Counted from the stretch's first letter, positions 33,590-43,793 are shown. The stretch is DNA of 51,935 nucleotides from Ornithinibacillus halophilus (GCF_900129485.1 NZ_FQVW01000021.1:1-51935); one strand, 5' to 3'. A program made the numbers and translations. The notes: generated by a model not told the origin, from the letters alone.

Positions 33590-33785
33590 GTTTAAATGGC
33601 GTGGTCTTGTTGTTCTGGTTGTCTCGACGCCCATTTGACGATTTTTCTATCCCAAAAGGTAATTGATAGGGCTCCTCGATTTTCTTAGCTTTTTATCATC
33701 TTGTCCACAGTAGTAATGAACTTCGATTAGTTCAAACCAGACTGAATTTAACGCGCCCAAAATACCTCATCGTGAGAAATGGAAC

Positions 33786-33831
33786 TTGCATCTGAATTCA
33801 TTATGCATTAAAATTAGTACCAAGTCATAAT
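33786..33831 (+). promoter_or_regulatory. fabHA promoter with FapR-type operator
   Basis: TTGCAT at 33786-33791 and TAAAAT at 33809-33814 form a SigA-like pair with a 17-bp spacer. ATTAGTACCAAGTCATAAT at 33813-33831 overlaps the -10 and start region and resembles the FapR operator (TTAGTACC-N-inverted half). FapR represses fatty acid genes and is released by malonyl-CoA (established in B. subtilis). FapR itself is not in the window. Confidence 0.78.
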
Positions 33832-33865
33832 ATTTGATAATAAAAGTTAGTAAGGGGATGTCTAT

Positions 33866-34807
33866 ATGGGAGTAGGCGTATTAGGAACAGGTCATTACAT
33901 TCCATCTAATGTGGTTACAAATAAAGATTTAGAAAAAAGAGTAGATACAAGTGATGAATGGATTCGTACGAGAACTGGAATAGAAGAGAGAAGGATAGCT
34001 GAAGACGATATGGATACTTCCGACATGGCCTTTCATGCAGCTGTTCATGCATTGGAAGATGCTAATGTGAAAGCAGAAGATATCGACCTAATTTTGGTTG
34101 CTACCGTAACTCCAGATACTCCTTTTCCGTCTGTGTCCTGTATGCTGCAAGATAGATTAGGAGCAGTTAAGGCTGCTGCGATGGATGTTAGTGCTGCGTG
34201 TGCGGGTTTTATGTATGGAATGATTACTGCCAAGCAATTTATTGAAACAAAAGTTTACAAACATGTTTTAGTTGTAGGAACAGAGAAACTTTCTAAAATC
34301 ACCGATTGGAGTGATCGCAATACTTGTGTCTTATTCGGTGATGGTGCAGGTGCTGCAGTGATGGGAGAAGTACCTGAAGGAAAAGGAATTCTGTCATTTG
34401 AATTAGGTGCTAATGGTGCTGGTGGAGAGCATTTGTATCAGGATGTTGACTCTGGACATTTACAAATGAATGGGAGAGAGGTTTTCAAATTTGCTGTTCG
34501 TCAAATGCCTGAATCCTCAGTTAAAGTAATTGAAGAAGCTGGTTGCAAACGAGAAGATGTTGATTACCTAATTCCGCATCAAGCGAATATACGAATTATG
34601 GAAGCAGCAAGGGAGAAGTTAGGAATCTCTGAAGACCGAATGGCTACTTCAATTAAAAGATATGGAAATAATTCTTCGGCTTCTATACCTATGGCTTTAT
34701 CAGAGAGTGTACAGAATGGTAAGATTAAAGATAATGATTTAGTAGTTTTAGTTGGATTTGGAGCAGGTTTGACGTGGGGCGCTATTGCTTTACGTTGGGG
34801 GAAATAA
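33866..34807 (+). CDS. fabHA: beta-ketoacyl-ACP synthase III
   Basis: A 313-residue condensing enzyme that starts fatty acid synthesis by joining acyl-CoA, often branched in bacilli, to malonyl-ACP. Cys112 in SAACAGF is the nucleophile; His in IPHQAN and Asn in GNNSSAS complete the triad. It begins close to the FapR-type operator and is followed after 30 bases by fabF. Synteny points to the FabHA rather than the FabHB paralogue. Confidence 0.94.
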   Translation: MGVGVLGTGHYIPSNVVTNKDLEKRVDTSDEWIRTRTGIEERRIAEDDMDTSDMAFHAAVHALEDANVKAEDIDLILVATVTPDTPFPSVSCMLQDRLGAVKAAAMDVSAACAGFMYGMITAKQFIETKVYKHVLVVGTEKLSKITDWSDRNTCVLFGDGAGAAVMGEVPEGKGILSFELGANGAGGEHLYQDVDSGHLQMNGREVFKFAVRQMPESSVKVIEEAGCKREDVDYLIPHQANIRIMEAAREKLGISEDRMATSIKRYGNNSSASIPMALSESVQNGKIKDNDLVVLVGFGAGLTWGAIALRWGK

Positions 34808-34837
34808 TAAAGAATACGTAATAGGAGGAGTACCATA

Positions 34838-36076
34838 ATGGAGGAAAGAAGAGTTGTTGTTACAGGACTTGGAGCTGTGACCCCAGTTGGTAATGATGTG
34901 AATACTATGTGGGAAAGTCTCATTAATGGAAAATCCGGAATAGATTATTTAACTCATGTAAATGCAGAGGAATTTCCAGCGAAAGTTGCTGCACAAGTGA
35001 AAGATTTTGACCCAACTTTATATGCAGATAAAAAGGATGTACGTAAAATGGATCCTTTTACCCAATTTGCTGTTGCAGCTTCAAAAATGGCAGTAGAAGA
35101 TGCTGGCTTGACGATTGATGATAGTAATGCTCATCGTGTTGGTGTATGGATTGGTTCAGGTATCGGTGGCATGCAAACCTATGAAGAGCAATTTAGAAAG
35201 TTTTTAAACAAAGGATATAAGCGTGTTAGTCCATTCTTTGTCCCAATGATGATCCCTGATATGGCTGCAGGTCAGGTAGGTATCCAATTGGGAGCGAAAG
35301 GAATTAATTCATGTACGGTTACAGCTTGTGCTTCAGGGGCTAACTCTGTAGGAGATGCTTTTAAAGCTGTTCAACGTGGTGATGTTGATTATATTATCGC
35401 AGGTGGAACAGAGGCACCTATTACGAATATGGCTGTAGCAGGGTTCTCTTCTATGAAGGCATTATCTTTTTCTGATGACCCTAACACGGCAAGTCGACCA
35501 TTTGATAAAAACCGAAGTGGATTTGTAATGGGAGAAGGCGCAGGAATTCTAGTACTAGAGACACTAGAAACGGCACTAGAACGTGGTGCAACGATTTATG
35601 CAGAAATCGTAGGTTATGGCTCAACAGGGGATGCCTATCATATTACAGCTCCTGCTGAACATGGTGAAGGTGCTGCACGTGCCATGCAACATGCGGTAAA
35701 AGATGCAGGTATCGAATTGACTGATGTTGATTATATTAATGCTCACGGCACTAGTACCGAATTGAATGATAAATATGAAACAGAAGCTATCAAAACAGTT
35801 TTTGAAGATCATGCTTACAAATTAGCTGTTTCCTCTACCAAGTCTATGACAGGGCATTTACTAGGTGCAGCAGGTGGAGTAGAATCTGTTATATCAGTGA
35901 AAGCAATTAAAGATGGCATTATACCACCAACAACGAATTATGAAGAACCAGACCCAGATTGTGATTTAGACTACGTACCTAATACAGCTAGAAAGCAAGA
36001 TGTAAATGTTGTAGTTAGTAATTCACTAGGATTTGGTGGACATAACGTATCATTGATCTTTAAAAAATATGAATAA
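34838..36076 (+). CDS. fabF: beta-ketoacyl-ACP synthase II
   Basis: A 412-residue elongation condensing enzyme. Catalytic Cys in TACASGANS, His in NAHGTST and His in TGHLLGAAG form the Cys-His-His triad; the Lys in SSTKSMTGH is also present. AGGAGG precedes the ATG. In an operon with fabHA under FapR control; a terminator follows. Confidence 0.95.
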   Translation: MEERRVVVTGLGAVTPVGNDVNTMWESLINGKSGIDYLTHVNAEEFPAKVAAQVKDFDPTLYADKKDVRKMDPFTQFAVAASKMAVEDAGLTIDDSNAHRVGVWIGSGIGGMQTYEEQFRKFLNKGYKRVSPFFVPMMIPDMAAGQVGIQLGAKGINSCTVTACASGANSVGDAFKAVQRGDVDYIIAGGTEAPITNMAVAGFSSMKALSFSDDPNTASRPFDKNRSGFVMGEGAGILVLETLETALERGATIYAEIVGYGSTGDAYHITAPAEHGEGAARAMQHAVKDAGIELTDVDYINAHGTSTELNDKYETEAIKTVFEDHAYKLAVSSTKSMTGHLLGAAGGVESVISVKAIKDGIIPPTTNYEEPDPDCDLDYVPNTARKQDVNVVVSNSLGFGGHNVSLIFKKYE

Positions 36077-36079
36077 GAG

Positions 36080-36113
36080 AGAGGCTGACTGCAGTAGTGG
36101 TCAGTCTTTTTTT
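36080..36113 (+). terminator. terminator of fabHA-fabF
   Basis: AGGCTGAC pairs with GTCAGTCT, followed by eight Ts. Confidence 0.78.
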
Positions 36114-36132
36114 TGAGGGCCGGGTGCTGCTG

Positions 36133-36342
36133 ATTTCCCGAAGATTAGTGAAATTTACTCGAAGTTACTAGAAAGTCCCCGGAGTTCTCTAGAAAGTTCC
36201 CGAAGTTATTGATAAAGTCCCCGAAGTTATCAGTAAAGCCCTCGGGGTTATCGGCAAAGCCCACGAGGTTATCGGCAAAATCCTCGGGGTTATCGGTAAA
36301 GCCCTCGAGGTTATCGGTGAAATCCTCGGATTTATCAGTAAA
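36133..36342. repeat. array of ten 21-bp tandem repeats
   Basis: Ten consecutive 21-base units of the form (G/A)(T/C)CC(T/C)CG(A/G)(A/G)GTTATC(A/G)G(T/C)AAA. The central units (from about 36217 to 36321) are most alike; the first three and the last are more diverged. There are no spacers. Since 21 is a multiple of 3, several frames stay open, but none has a convincing ribosome site or codon use, so I regard it as non-coding. It lies between fabF and the next gene. Confidence 0.85.
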
Positions 36343-36485
36343 ACTCCTAAAAGCCACCCCTGACAAACAACCACCACAACAATCCTTGCAAAAATATATT
36401 TTCCCCTTCTAAACAATCAATCATTTTATAAATAAATCTAGCATATACTCTATAAAAAATAGTGGACAAGCGTGGGTGAAAATAG

Positions 36486-36692
36486 ATGGGGTATGTATTT
36501 TTATTTTTGATAGGATTTGGACTAGCTGTTACAGGTGGGGTATCGATTATTGGATATATGAATTTTTTGCCAGCAGGTGTGTCTTGGGCAGAGTATTTTA
36601 TTTTTATTAAAGGCAGAATAGAGTGTTACTTCCTGCCAATTGGTATTATTATCATGGCCTTTGTCATTTATCAATTCCCCAATCGATTTTAA
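36486..36692 (+). CDS. small two-helix membrane protein
   Basis: A 68-residue protein with two hydrophobic helices (about 3-26 and 48-64) joined by a loop GVSWAEYFIFIKGRIECY. GGGTGAAAATAG lies before the ATG. It sits directly upstream of yjbA. I recall similar small proteins at this place in other Bacillaceae but cannot name the family. Confidence 0.65.
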   Translation: MGYVFLFLIGFGLAVTGGVSIIGYMNFLPAGVSWAEYFIFIKGRIECYFLPIGIIIMAFVIYQFPNRF

Positions 36693-36771
36693 CCAACAAT
36701 CACTCGAATAAAATTTTTTAGGATGGTCATAATGTATGTTAAATGATTCATTCAAAAGTGAGGGGTGTTGT

Positions 36772-37545
36772 ATGTTATATTTACACGATGTTTGGGTGAA
36801 CTGGTTTGAAGGTGAAGAAAATGGCTATAATGTCTGTTATTTTCATGAATGGCGTAAAGAAGATGGAATAGAGTTACTAGATCAAGTGCCTTTACTATAC
36901 ATAACTGAGAATTTATACAACTATATTGAAAATGATATGCATGATTTGCCAAAACCAATGTTAGATGCTATTTATAAGCGTGCATTCGTACGTAAAGGGC
37001 AAGAAAGAACAGGTCTTGAATATGCTTGTGTAGTGACAGATGGAAATGAAATCATTGCGTTTGACACGATTGGATATCAAATTCCAATACGTAAAAGCCG
37101 GCTAATCCCAAGACAAGAACAATTAGTATTTGACATGATTGAAAATGCGAAACAACAAAACTTTGATTTTGACGACCGTAATTATCAAAAAGAATATCAT
37201 ATGTTATCTATGTCACCAGATTTGGTATTTGGGTTAACTAGAAGAGAAAGACAATTAAAGCAATTATTAATGATGGGATTGGATCAGTTACGTACTACAA
37301 ATAATATCGGAGAATTACGATATTGGTTAACAGAATGGGATCCAAAGCAATATCCGTTTATCCGATATATGGATGAAGAAAAAGTATGGGAAGCTCTTTA
37401 TGATGGAGTGAAAGATGGATGGAGCAAAGCACATGAAGATTTATGTGCAAAGCTTATTAAAGGACAACCATTCCTAGAAAAAATGTGGGAAATGGAACAC
37501 AATTACCAACATAAAACGCAAAGGCAGAAATCAAAAAATCAGTGA
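36772..37545 (+). CDS. yjbA: YjbA family protein (DUF3603)
   Basis: A 257-residue soluble protein matching YjbA in length and in its opening [33 protein letters not shown] precedes the ATG at 36772; the frame opens 12 codons upstream. The gene converges on trpS, the same neighbourhood as in B. subtilis. Function is unknown. Confidence 0.85.
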   Translation: MLYLHDVWVNWFEGEENGYNVCYFHEWRKEDGIELLDQVPLLYITENLYNYIENDMHDLPKPMLDAIYKRAFVRKGQERTGLEYACVVTDGNEIIAFDTIGYQIPIRKSRLIPRQEQLVFDMIENAKQQNFDFDDRNYQKEYHMLSMSPDLVFGLTRRERQLKQLLMMGLDQLRTTNNIGELRYWLTEWDPKQYPFIRYMDEEKVWEALYDGVKDGWSKAHEDLCAKLIKGQPFLEKMWEMEHNYQHKTQRQKSKNQ

Positions 37546-37574
37546 GCGTAATGCCTCACTGATTTTTTGCATTT
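37533..37574. terminator. bidirectional terminator
   Basis: AAAATCAGTGAG pairs with CTCACTGATTTT across a short loop, serving the convergent yjbA and trpS. Confidence 0.85.
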
Positions 37575-37579
37575 TCTTA

Positions 37580-38581
<1,002 letters not shown>

Positions 38582-38698
38582 TTAATAATTTTTCAAAAGT
38601 GCATACGCCCGGTTAGCGATGACACGGGCAACTTTTTAACGTGAATCTTCAATCAGTTGGGGTCAAAAGTCCGTTAAATGCGGGATAAATTCCTAAGA

Positions 38699-38907
38699 CG
38701 CAAAAAAAGCCCATTCATTCCCTGTAGAAAGGGACGAATGAACCGCGTTGCCACCCTAATTATCTTAAACTTTAAGATCACTTCATTAGTACTAGCTCCA
38801 AAGTCCAATTCCAATTCACCTTGATGCTTGTTTTCACCAACCACAAGCTCTCTAAAAATCAGAGGGTTATTGTACTACGCCTTTTTCATTGCCATTCTTA
38901 TTTATTT
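38699..38907 (-). promoter_or_regulatory. T-box leader of trpS
   Basis: Read on the minus strand: Stem I with AGTA and GAATTGGA elements and TGG (Trp) specifier candidates, the apical GGTTGGTG region, then the T-box AGGGTGGCAACGCGG at about 38757-38743, and a competing terminator stem GTTCATTCGTCCC/GGGAATGAATGGGC followed by TTTTTT at about 38745-38701. The bulge TGGC matches the GCCA end of tRNA-Trp. Uncharged tRNA-Trp would stabilise the antiterminator and switch trpS on. Confidence 0.93.
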
Positions 38908-38913
38908 AGCCTT

Positions 38914-38943
38914 ATTATATACGAAATAACTTAAAGAAAGCAA
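38914..38943 (-). promoter_or_regulatory. SigA promoter of trpS
   Basis: On the minus strand TTGCTT (38943-38938) and TATAAT (38919-38914) with an 18-bp spacer, directly upstream of the T-box leader. Confidence 0.7.
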
Positions 38944-39008
38944 GCCAATTAACGGCTTTTAAACGATATTATTTAGGTTCTAAGAACAATACAACTTTTT
39001 GACAATAA

Positions 39009-39050
39009 AACAGCCTCAAAGCTATAAAATATACGGTTCAAGGCTGTTTA
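39009..39050 (-). terminator. terminator of the sigO-rsoA operon
   Basis: AAACAGCCT pairs with AGGCTGTTT around a 20-base loop, followed on the minus strand by TATTG and T-rich sequence. Confidence 0.7.
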
Positions 39051-39095
39051 ATCTTCTTTCACCCGAATAGGTAGGATAATTATTTAAGTTGTTTA

Positions 39096-39341
39096 TTATT
39101 TTCCAAAGTCTATTATATCATTTTTTGATTGAATAAATTGGGCAAGGAAACCTTCAAAATCTTGAGGTTTCAAATTTTGTAATTTTTCACGTGATTCGAG
39201 TATCTTTAGCTTTATTTCTTGTTGCAAGTCCTCTTGGTCCTGTAATTTGGTATTACCTAATGATTTTTTAATTTTAGGAGTTAAAATTTCAATCAATTTG
39301 AGTAAATCATCATTGCTTAATCTTGTATTCATAATAAACAT
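39096..39341 (-). CDS. rsoA: RsoA-like co-sigma factor (region 2)
   Basis: An 81-residue helical protein. DQEDLQQEIKLKILE resembles sigma-70 region 2.1-2.2, the part that binds the beta' coiled coil, yet no region 4 is present. In B. subtilis RsoA supplies region 2 and SigO supplies region 4 of a two-protein sigma factor (established). Size, gene order (sigO then rsoA, six-base gap) and motif fit that pair. Either of two ATGs (39341, 39332) may be the start. Confidence 0.78.
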   Translation of the reverse strand: MFIMNTRLSNDDLLKLIEILTPKIKKSLGNTKLQDQEDLQQEIKLKILESREKLQNLKPQDFEGFLAQFIQSKNDIIDFGK

Positions 39342-39347
39342 CTTTTC

Positions 39348-39962
39348 TTAACATGAAAAATCACCTTTACAATTTGTGTTTTGTAATGATTCCCTTAACC
39401 TTTTAATTAATACTTTTTTTATATTAGATATATTTTGAGGGCTTTCTTTAAAATAATCTGCTATTTCTTTGTTTGTCAATCCATTAAAAATAAAAAGCTT
39501 AAGCACTATTTGTTGCTTCTTGGTTAGTTTTTCTAGTGCTTTTGAAAGCTTTTTATCATGCACTAGGGTTGGTAAATGATAAAAAGCTATCTGTTCTTCA
39601 TAATTCACTGTATAGGATGCCATATTATCAATTAAACTTCTTTCGGTTTCCGCTTGAATTGGTTGATCTAAAATTAAATGATTTCGGCTTCTCCTTTTTC
39701 TTTGTCTCTTATCGAAATCTATAGAATAAAAGTAAATTAATGAGGTTAGATACTTGAATACCTTAGATTTATAAAAAAATCTTTTGAATGTGTCATTTAA
39801 TTTTTTTGCATTGTCTTCGGAAGGACTAGTATAAAAGTCCATGAATACCCTGTAATTATCCTCATCATTTAAGAATGTTTTTATGATTGGCTCATCATAA
39901 AAACTGCTATAATAGTCAAGTGCATTTTTAATTGAATGAGGTGTACGAAATACATCCCCCAA
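39348..39962 (-). CDS. sigO: SigO-like sigma factor subunit (region 4)
   Basis: A 204-residue protein with TTG start preceded by AAAGGAGGGG. The C-terminal third is a sigma region 4 helix-turn-helix: LTKKQQIVLKLFIFNGLTNKEIADYFKESPQNISNIKK. The N-terminal two thirds is not a normal region 2, which matches SigO (YvrI) of B. subtilis, the DNA-binding half of a two-subunit sigma factor that responds to acid/envelope stress. Its targets here are unknown; no oxdC- or yvrL-like gene is in the window. Confidence 0.78.
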   Translation of the reverse strand: MGDVFRTPHSIKNALDYYSSFYDEPIIKTFLNDEDNYRVFMDFYTSPSEDNAKKLNDTFKRFFYKSKVFKYLTSLIYFYSIDFDKRQRKRRSRNHLILDQPIQAETERSLIDNMASYTVNYEEQIAFYHLPTLVHDKKLSKALEKLTKKQQIVLKLFIFNGLTNKEIADYFKESPQNISNIKKVLIKRLRESLQNTNCKGDFSC

Positions 39963-40267
39963 ATAATCCCCTCCTTTATATTTAAAGAGAAACTAGAGCA
40001 GAAATCTTAAATTAAAATGTATTATTTCAACGTTTTAACCAATTTTGTAATATAGTAAGATTCTAAAAAATGTAGAGTTAGTTGTATCTTATGTGTGAAA
40101 ATCGAATAGAGGGTGTATTAATGTTTAGATTGACTGTCCAAAATTAATAAGAGGATTAAATTTATTGATTCACTGAGGGATTATAAGAATGCAATTCTAG
40201 CCGAATTATGATTTATAATTTAAATGTTTTTTAGGGTAACTGATTACAGTCATCCAATTGAACCAGT

Positions 40268-40646
40268 TGTGCCATCTTTTTAATCCACCTGTGACAATAA
40301 AATGATCCAATTGTGACAAAGGTGATCAACCTATAGGAATATAATGCTATCTTAACCACAGCTTTAGCTGTTTGCCCTTGACCGCCGAGCCACTTCTTAG
40401 TGATCGCTGGAAGGGGTCGGGGCCCCACCAGCGGAACTTAGAAGTGATTGTCCGTGGTACGCTGTTGATGCGAATGGAGCCTCAAGGGCTTTATTTCTCC
40501 TATTCGCCATCAAAACCACTACCACGGACACAAACAAGGTCAAGGGTGGTGGCGGTTGTTGCTAAACACGGAAGTTTGTATACTGGCTCCCACTTGGCAA
40601 TGGTGGATCAAAATTGTGTCCTAAGTGGATCAAAAACATGGCAGAG
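40268..40646. mobile_element. non-autonomous IS21-type element, transposase genes deleted
   Basis: Left end TGTGCCATCTTTTTAATCC and, in reverse complement, right end TCTGCCATGTTTTTGATCC match at most positions. Behind each comes a second related word (TGATCCA with TTGTG/TGTGAC), i.e. multiple terminal repeats as in IS21-family elements. The interior is GC-richer than its surroundings and has palindromes (CGCTGG/CCAGCG) but no transposase or IstB sequence. The open frame across it is not a gene. It separates the sigO promoter region from the next gene; 39963-40267 holds no gene. Confidence 0.72.
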
Positions 40647-40826
40647 GTAGGGCTAATCAATGTCTTTCTTCAGGGTAAAAGGAAAAACTATCCAAAATAT
40701 AGTTCTTTGTTGAATGACACTGAGTAAAACTTGGACTCATAGCATTTTCAGTGCATATTTTCAAGGTAGAAAGAATTGTGTTAGAATAATATTTGTACTC
40801 AACGACAACGTATACGAGGGGATACT

Positions 40827-41333
40827 ATGAAAAATATCAAACGTACGATTGTTATACTTTTATTGATTATACTTATAGTAACAATAGCATGGCTTTTTAT
40901 TAGGAAAACATTCTTTCCTGAACTCGAAGCAGTAAACATGATTAACACATATTATCAATCTATCATTGATGAGGATTATGATGAGGCTTTTGAACAGTTA
41001 TATTTATTCGATTATAACGAGCCTGATGAAAATGCAAATATAAAAGCTGGGACAAATTTACGAAAATCTGAAGCAAGAGAATTTTACTTAAAGAAGATAA
41101 ATTATTTAAAGGATAAAAATTATCGTTTAAAAGACTATGAGATTGTAGAAGTAGAGTATGCGGACGGCCATTCTTTTTGGCACCATATTGAACTAGAAGT
41201 AGAAGTTAACGGAAAACTATACAATTGGCATGAAACAGCGTCAATTTACGAAGGTAAACTAATGATTGGAGAAAGAGAAGATCAATTCGCTAAGTATCGA
41301 GATGGAAAAATGAATATCTCTTTAATTGATTAA
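40827..41333 (+). CDS. membrane-anchored protein of unknown function
   Basis: A 168-residue protein with one N-terminal helix (about 5-27) and an external domain beginning with NMINTYYQSIIDEDYDEAFEQLY, a helix-loop pattern seen in NTF2-like/DUF4878-type small domains, followed by beta strands. GAGGGG precedes the ATG. Single gene between the IS21-type relic and a terminator. No family is assigned with confidence. Confidence 0.7.
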   Translation: MKNIKRTIVILLLIILIVTIAWLFIRKTFFPELEAVNMINTYYQSIIDEDYDEAFEQLYLFDYNEPDENANIKAGTNLRKSEAREFYLKKINYLKDKNYRLKDYEIVEVEYADGHSFWHHIELEVEVNGKLYNWHETASIYEGKLMIGEREDQFAKYRDGKMNISLID

Positions 41334-41335
41334 AT

Positions 41336-41378
41336 AAAAAGGTCTGTTTTTACAGTTTGTAAAAACAGACCTTTTGTT
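41336..41378. terminator. bidirectional terminator
   Basis: AAAGGTCTGTTTTTAC pairs with GTAAAAACAGACCTTT, a perfect 16-bp stem between convergent genes. Confidence 0.88.
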
Positions 41379-41394
41379 CTCTTCTTATAACACC

Positions 41395-41973
41395 TTATGC
41401 GATAACAATGTCGCTATTAAAGTATCGATCAATACCAAGAGCAATGTCATGTGCTAAAACACTTTTATAAGAATCTCTATCCCAATCAACGTCTGCGATT
41501 GATGCCATCTCAACTAATACTTTTGCTGCAACGTCATTTGTATCACGTAAAATTGCGAAGTTTCCAGTTAAAGCACCGTAGTGTTGAAAAGCGGCACGAC
41601 TGATTTCTAAGGCTAATTGTTTAGAAATCATTTTCTCATAAGATGAAGTTTGACTTCCATTGTAATAGAAGGAGCCTGAACCGCCCCATGGTGAATTACA
41701 ATGCAAACTTACCAAAGCATCATAGCCACCGGGATATCCTTTATTAATATATTCTACTCTTTTGTTAATGTCATCATCAATTGTGGTACCACCATAATCT
41801 CTATCCCATAATCTGATTTGAAAAACTGTAGCACCTAGTCCGATAAGATGGTTTCTTACACGATTTGCCATATCTAGAGTGATTTCTTTTTCAATATTAT
41901 CTCCCCAAGTAGCTCCTTCGTATTCACCACCATGACCCGGGTCAAGAAGTATTACTTTTCCTACTAAACTCAT
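41395..41973 (-). CDS. N-acetylmuramoyl-L-alanine amidase (Amidase_3)
   Basis: A 192-residue zinc amidase that cuts the bond between muramic acid and the stem peptide of peptidoglycan. Zinc ligands and catalytic Glu are visible: His in LDPGHGG, Glu in EKEITLDMA, His in SLHCNS, Glu in VLVEMAS. There is no signal peptide and no wall-binding domain, so it could be a phage-endolysin-like or mother-cell/spore enzyme. The frame opens at a TTG, but the ATG at 41973 fits AGAGG better. Confidence 0.9.
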   Translation of the reverse strand: MSLVGKVILLDPGHGGEYEGATWGDNIEKEITLDMANRVRNHLIGLGATVFQIRLWDRDYGGTTIDDDINKRVEYINKGYPGGYDALVSLHCNSPWGGSGSFYYNGSQTSSYEKMISKQLALEISRAAFQHYGALTGNFAILRDTNDVAAKVLVEMASIADVDWDRDSYKSVLAHDIALGIDRYFNSDIVIA

Positions 41974-42510
41974 ATACAATCCTCTCCTAACATGTTTAGT
42001 AAACTAGTAAGGAAATAGTCCGGACTAAATTCACCTTACAACTTATAAAGAGGATTGTAGCGGGAAATTAACAACTAAAATTTATAAGATATTTTAATTT
42101 AGTTAAGATTACCTAATATTAGAATTTGCATCAAGATTCTATACAACAGTTTTCCTTAGTAAACAACTTTAAAGTTTGAAGGGCATTTAAAAAGCAGATA
42201 ACATTTGAGTTTTCTAGTATAATTTCATTATATTTTAAGAAATTAGGATTGAGTTACTTGGTTTAAAAGAATTTATAAATTAAGATTTAATGTGGAAGAG
42301 AAAAGCATCTTCATGTAGTTTGGTAAAAATACTCAAATAAGATAACTTTAAATTGGGGAAATGGTGACTTCCAAATACTCTGGTGAGATTACAGAGAATC
42401 TCTATGCTGAAACTAAGATTTCAATTAGATATGGTAAACAAACTATCATAGGAAAATAAGTAAATTGTAGAAATAGAAAAGGTATAATCGTTTTAGTAAC
42501 AAAATAAAAG
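41974..42510. other. gene-free stretch
   Basis: AT-rich sequence with no credible gene on either strand. A 32-codon plus-strand frame at 42361-42459 (MVTSKYSGEITENLYAE...) has coding-like composition but no properly spaced ribosome site and may be a gene remnant. Confidence 0.5.
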
Positions 42511-42537
42511 AAAAGCCACCTAATTAAGGTGGCTTTA
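42511..42537 (-). terminator. terminator downstream of the orphan T-box
   Basis: AAAGCCACC pairs with GGTGGCTTT; on the minus strand it is followed by TCTTTTATTTTG. It ends any transcript that reads through the orphan T-box, with only a 4-codon frame in between. Confidence 0.75.
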
Positions 42538-42661
42538 TTCATAGTTCATTGTCTTGGCAAGGATTTAAGAGTTTAAATGATATAATTAGTCTACTAGTAA
42601 ATCTACCCACTCTTAATTATAAATTCTAAAGTAATATAGTTGAGACTATCTTCTTTAACTA

Positions 42662-42850
42662 AAAAGTTATGAGGTTTCATGACACACGCCCCGCGGTGCC
42701 ACCCTAATTATTCTGCAAATGCAGAATCACTTTGAATGTTTAATTAGCTCGAAAGTCCAATTCCAATTTACCTTGATGCTTGTTTTCACCAACCACAAGC
42801 TCTCTTAAAATCAGCGGGCAATTGTACTACGCCTTTGTCGTTGCTAATGA
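42662..42850 (-). promoter_or_regulatory. orphan T-box leader, duplicate of the trpS leader
   Basis: On the minus strand this copies the trpS leader almost base for base through Stem I (GCGTAGTACAATTG, GCTTGTGGTTGGTGAAAACA, GAATTGGACTTT) and has a T-box AGGGTGGCACCGCGG at about 42705-42691. The lower 3' arm of Stem I differs (CTAATTAA for CTAGTACTAA), which removes the pairing with AGTAC. A weak hairpin with TTTTT follows near 42670. No aminoacyl-tRNA synthetase or amino acid gene lies downstream. Confidence 0.85.
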
Positions 42851-42928
42851 TATTGAGTTTTTTATATTATATATATACTTATTGTAAATTGCAAGTGGTG
42901 GACGTCATTAAGTAAGTTAAAGTAAGTG

Positions 42929-43078
42929 TTCAAAAGGAGGATAAAAAGGACGGAGAAGTTCGAGGCGGCGTAGCTTTGAGCATAAGGAAAGCTTCTCTGA
43001 ATCCACATCGCACGAAGGAAAAGTGTACTTCTTTTCCAAGGAAGCCGACTTCTGCGTTTTTTCCTTTTAAATAATTTT
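42929..43078. repeat. GGAGGATAAAAAGGA-type structured repeat
   Basis: Starts near CAAAAGGAGGATAAAAAGGA, passes AAGTTCGAGGCGGCGTAGC, and ends GAAGCCGACTTCTGCG followed by TTTTTTCC. GAAGTTCGAGGC and GCCGACTTCT are near-complementary, so it folds into a long hairpin with a terminator-like end. I recognise this type as a dispersed Bacillaceae element; only one copy is in the window. The minus-strand open frame across it is not a gene. Confidence 0.55.
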
Positions 43079-43218
43079 ACCTTGGTATTGATTACACGAA
43101 GTAACTCAAGGGGGAATTCATGTTGAAACACATGATGTTACTTCACTAAAGGACGAGCGAATGCGAGTTTTTCTAAGATTGGCTATATATGCAATATATT
43201 TCATAAAAGTATTACAAT

Positions 43219-43793
43219 TTAAAATGAAAAAATATCTTCAATTGAAAAATGAACGTATGAAAAGTAGGTGGAGAAAAAAGACTGATTTTCATTGGAATAG
43301 ATGTCTTCTAACTTTAGAAATCCATTCTGAAGCACATATTTTTCAATGTAGCGATTATGATAATCAACAATTAAATATTCTGTCACGCCTGTTTTCTCAT
43401 AATAATTCTTTTTTAATAGCCGGTCATTCCGTCCCGTACTTGGGGATAAAACTTCCGCAACTAAATCAGGTGCACCATAACATCTGTTATTCCGTAGTTT
43501 ATTTTGATCACAAACAATAGAGAAATCAGGTAATACAACAACATCATCTTTTCCCTTTTTCTCATTGTTAAATGGTAAAATAACTTGAAGATTACTTGCA
43601 AACATAAAACAATGACTGCCTTTTAGTGCATTTCTGAATTCCCCTATCAGGTTTGCTATGACATTCTCATGTTCAAATGATTCTGGTGCCAAAAAACAGG
43701 GGTGCCCTCGTATAATTCTGCACGTTCTTCCTCTTTAGCATAAATTAAAAATTCATCTAGGGTATACGTTTGATTTTTATCCAATTGAGACAT
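43219..43793 (-). pseudogene. Uma2 family (DUF820) nuclease gene, frameshifted
   Basis: An ATG at 43793 with AAAGGAG upstream starts MSQLDKNQTYTLDEFLIYAK and continues to YEGTPV, the normal Uma2 N-terminus. At a run of six Ts (near 43691-43696) the frame is lost. The rest (LAPESFEHENVIANL ... PDFSIVCDQNK ... PDLVAEVLSPST) continues in another frame to 43219. Restoring one T would give an intact protein of about 191 residues with PD-(D/E)xK-like residues. It may be a true pseudogene, a phase-variable homopolymer or a sequencing error. Confidence 0.82.

Noticed and set aside
33590-33785. Search for comZ between med and fabHA
   Set aside because: No frame of the right length or composition is present.
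36133-36342. Possible CRISPR array
   Set aside because: Units are directly adjacent with no spacers, are diverged, and there are no cas genes.
36145-36416. Open frames on both strands with 7-residue repeats (DNxEGFT and KPSxLSV patterns)
   Set aside because: They arise from the 21-bp tandem array, have no proper ribosome sites, and several frames are open at once.
40231-40650. Two open frames of 65 and 92 codons
   Set aside because: They lie across the IS21-type relic, match no transposase sequence, and their length reflects higher GC content.
42361-42459. Plus-strand 32-codon frame with coding-like composition
   Set aside because: Too short, GGGGAA abuts the ATG with no spacing, no promoter; at best a gene remnant.
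42862-43131. Minus-strand 89-codon frame
   Set aside because: It covers the structured repeat at 42929-43078; composition is not protein-like and no ribosome site is seen.
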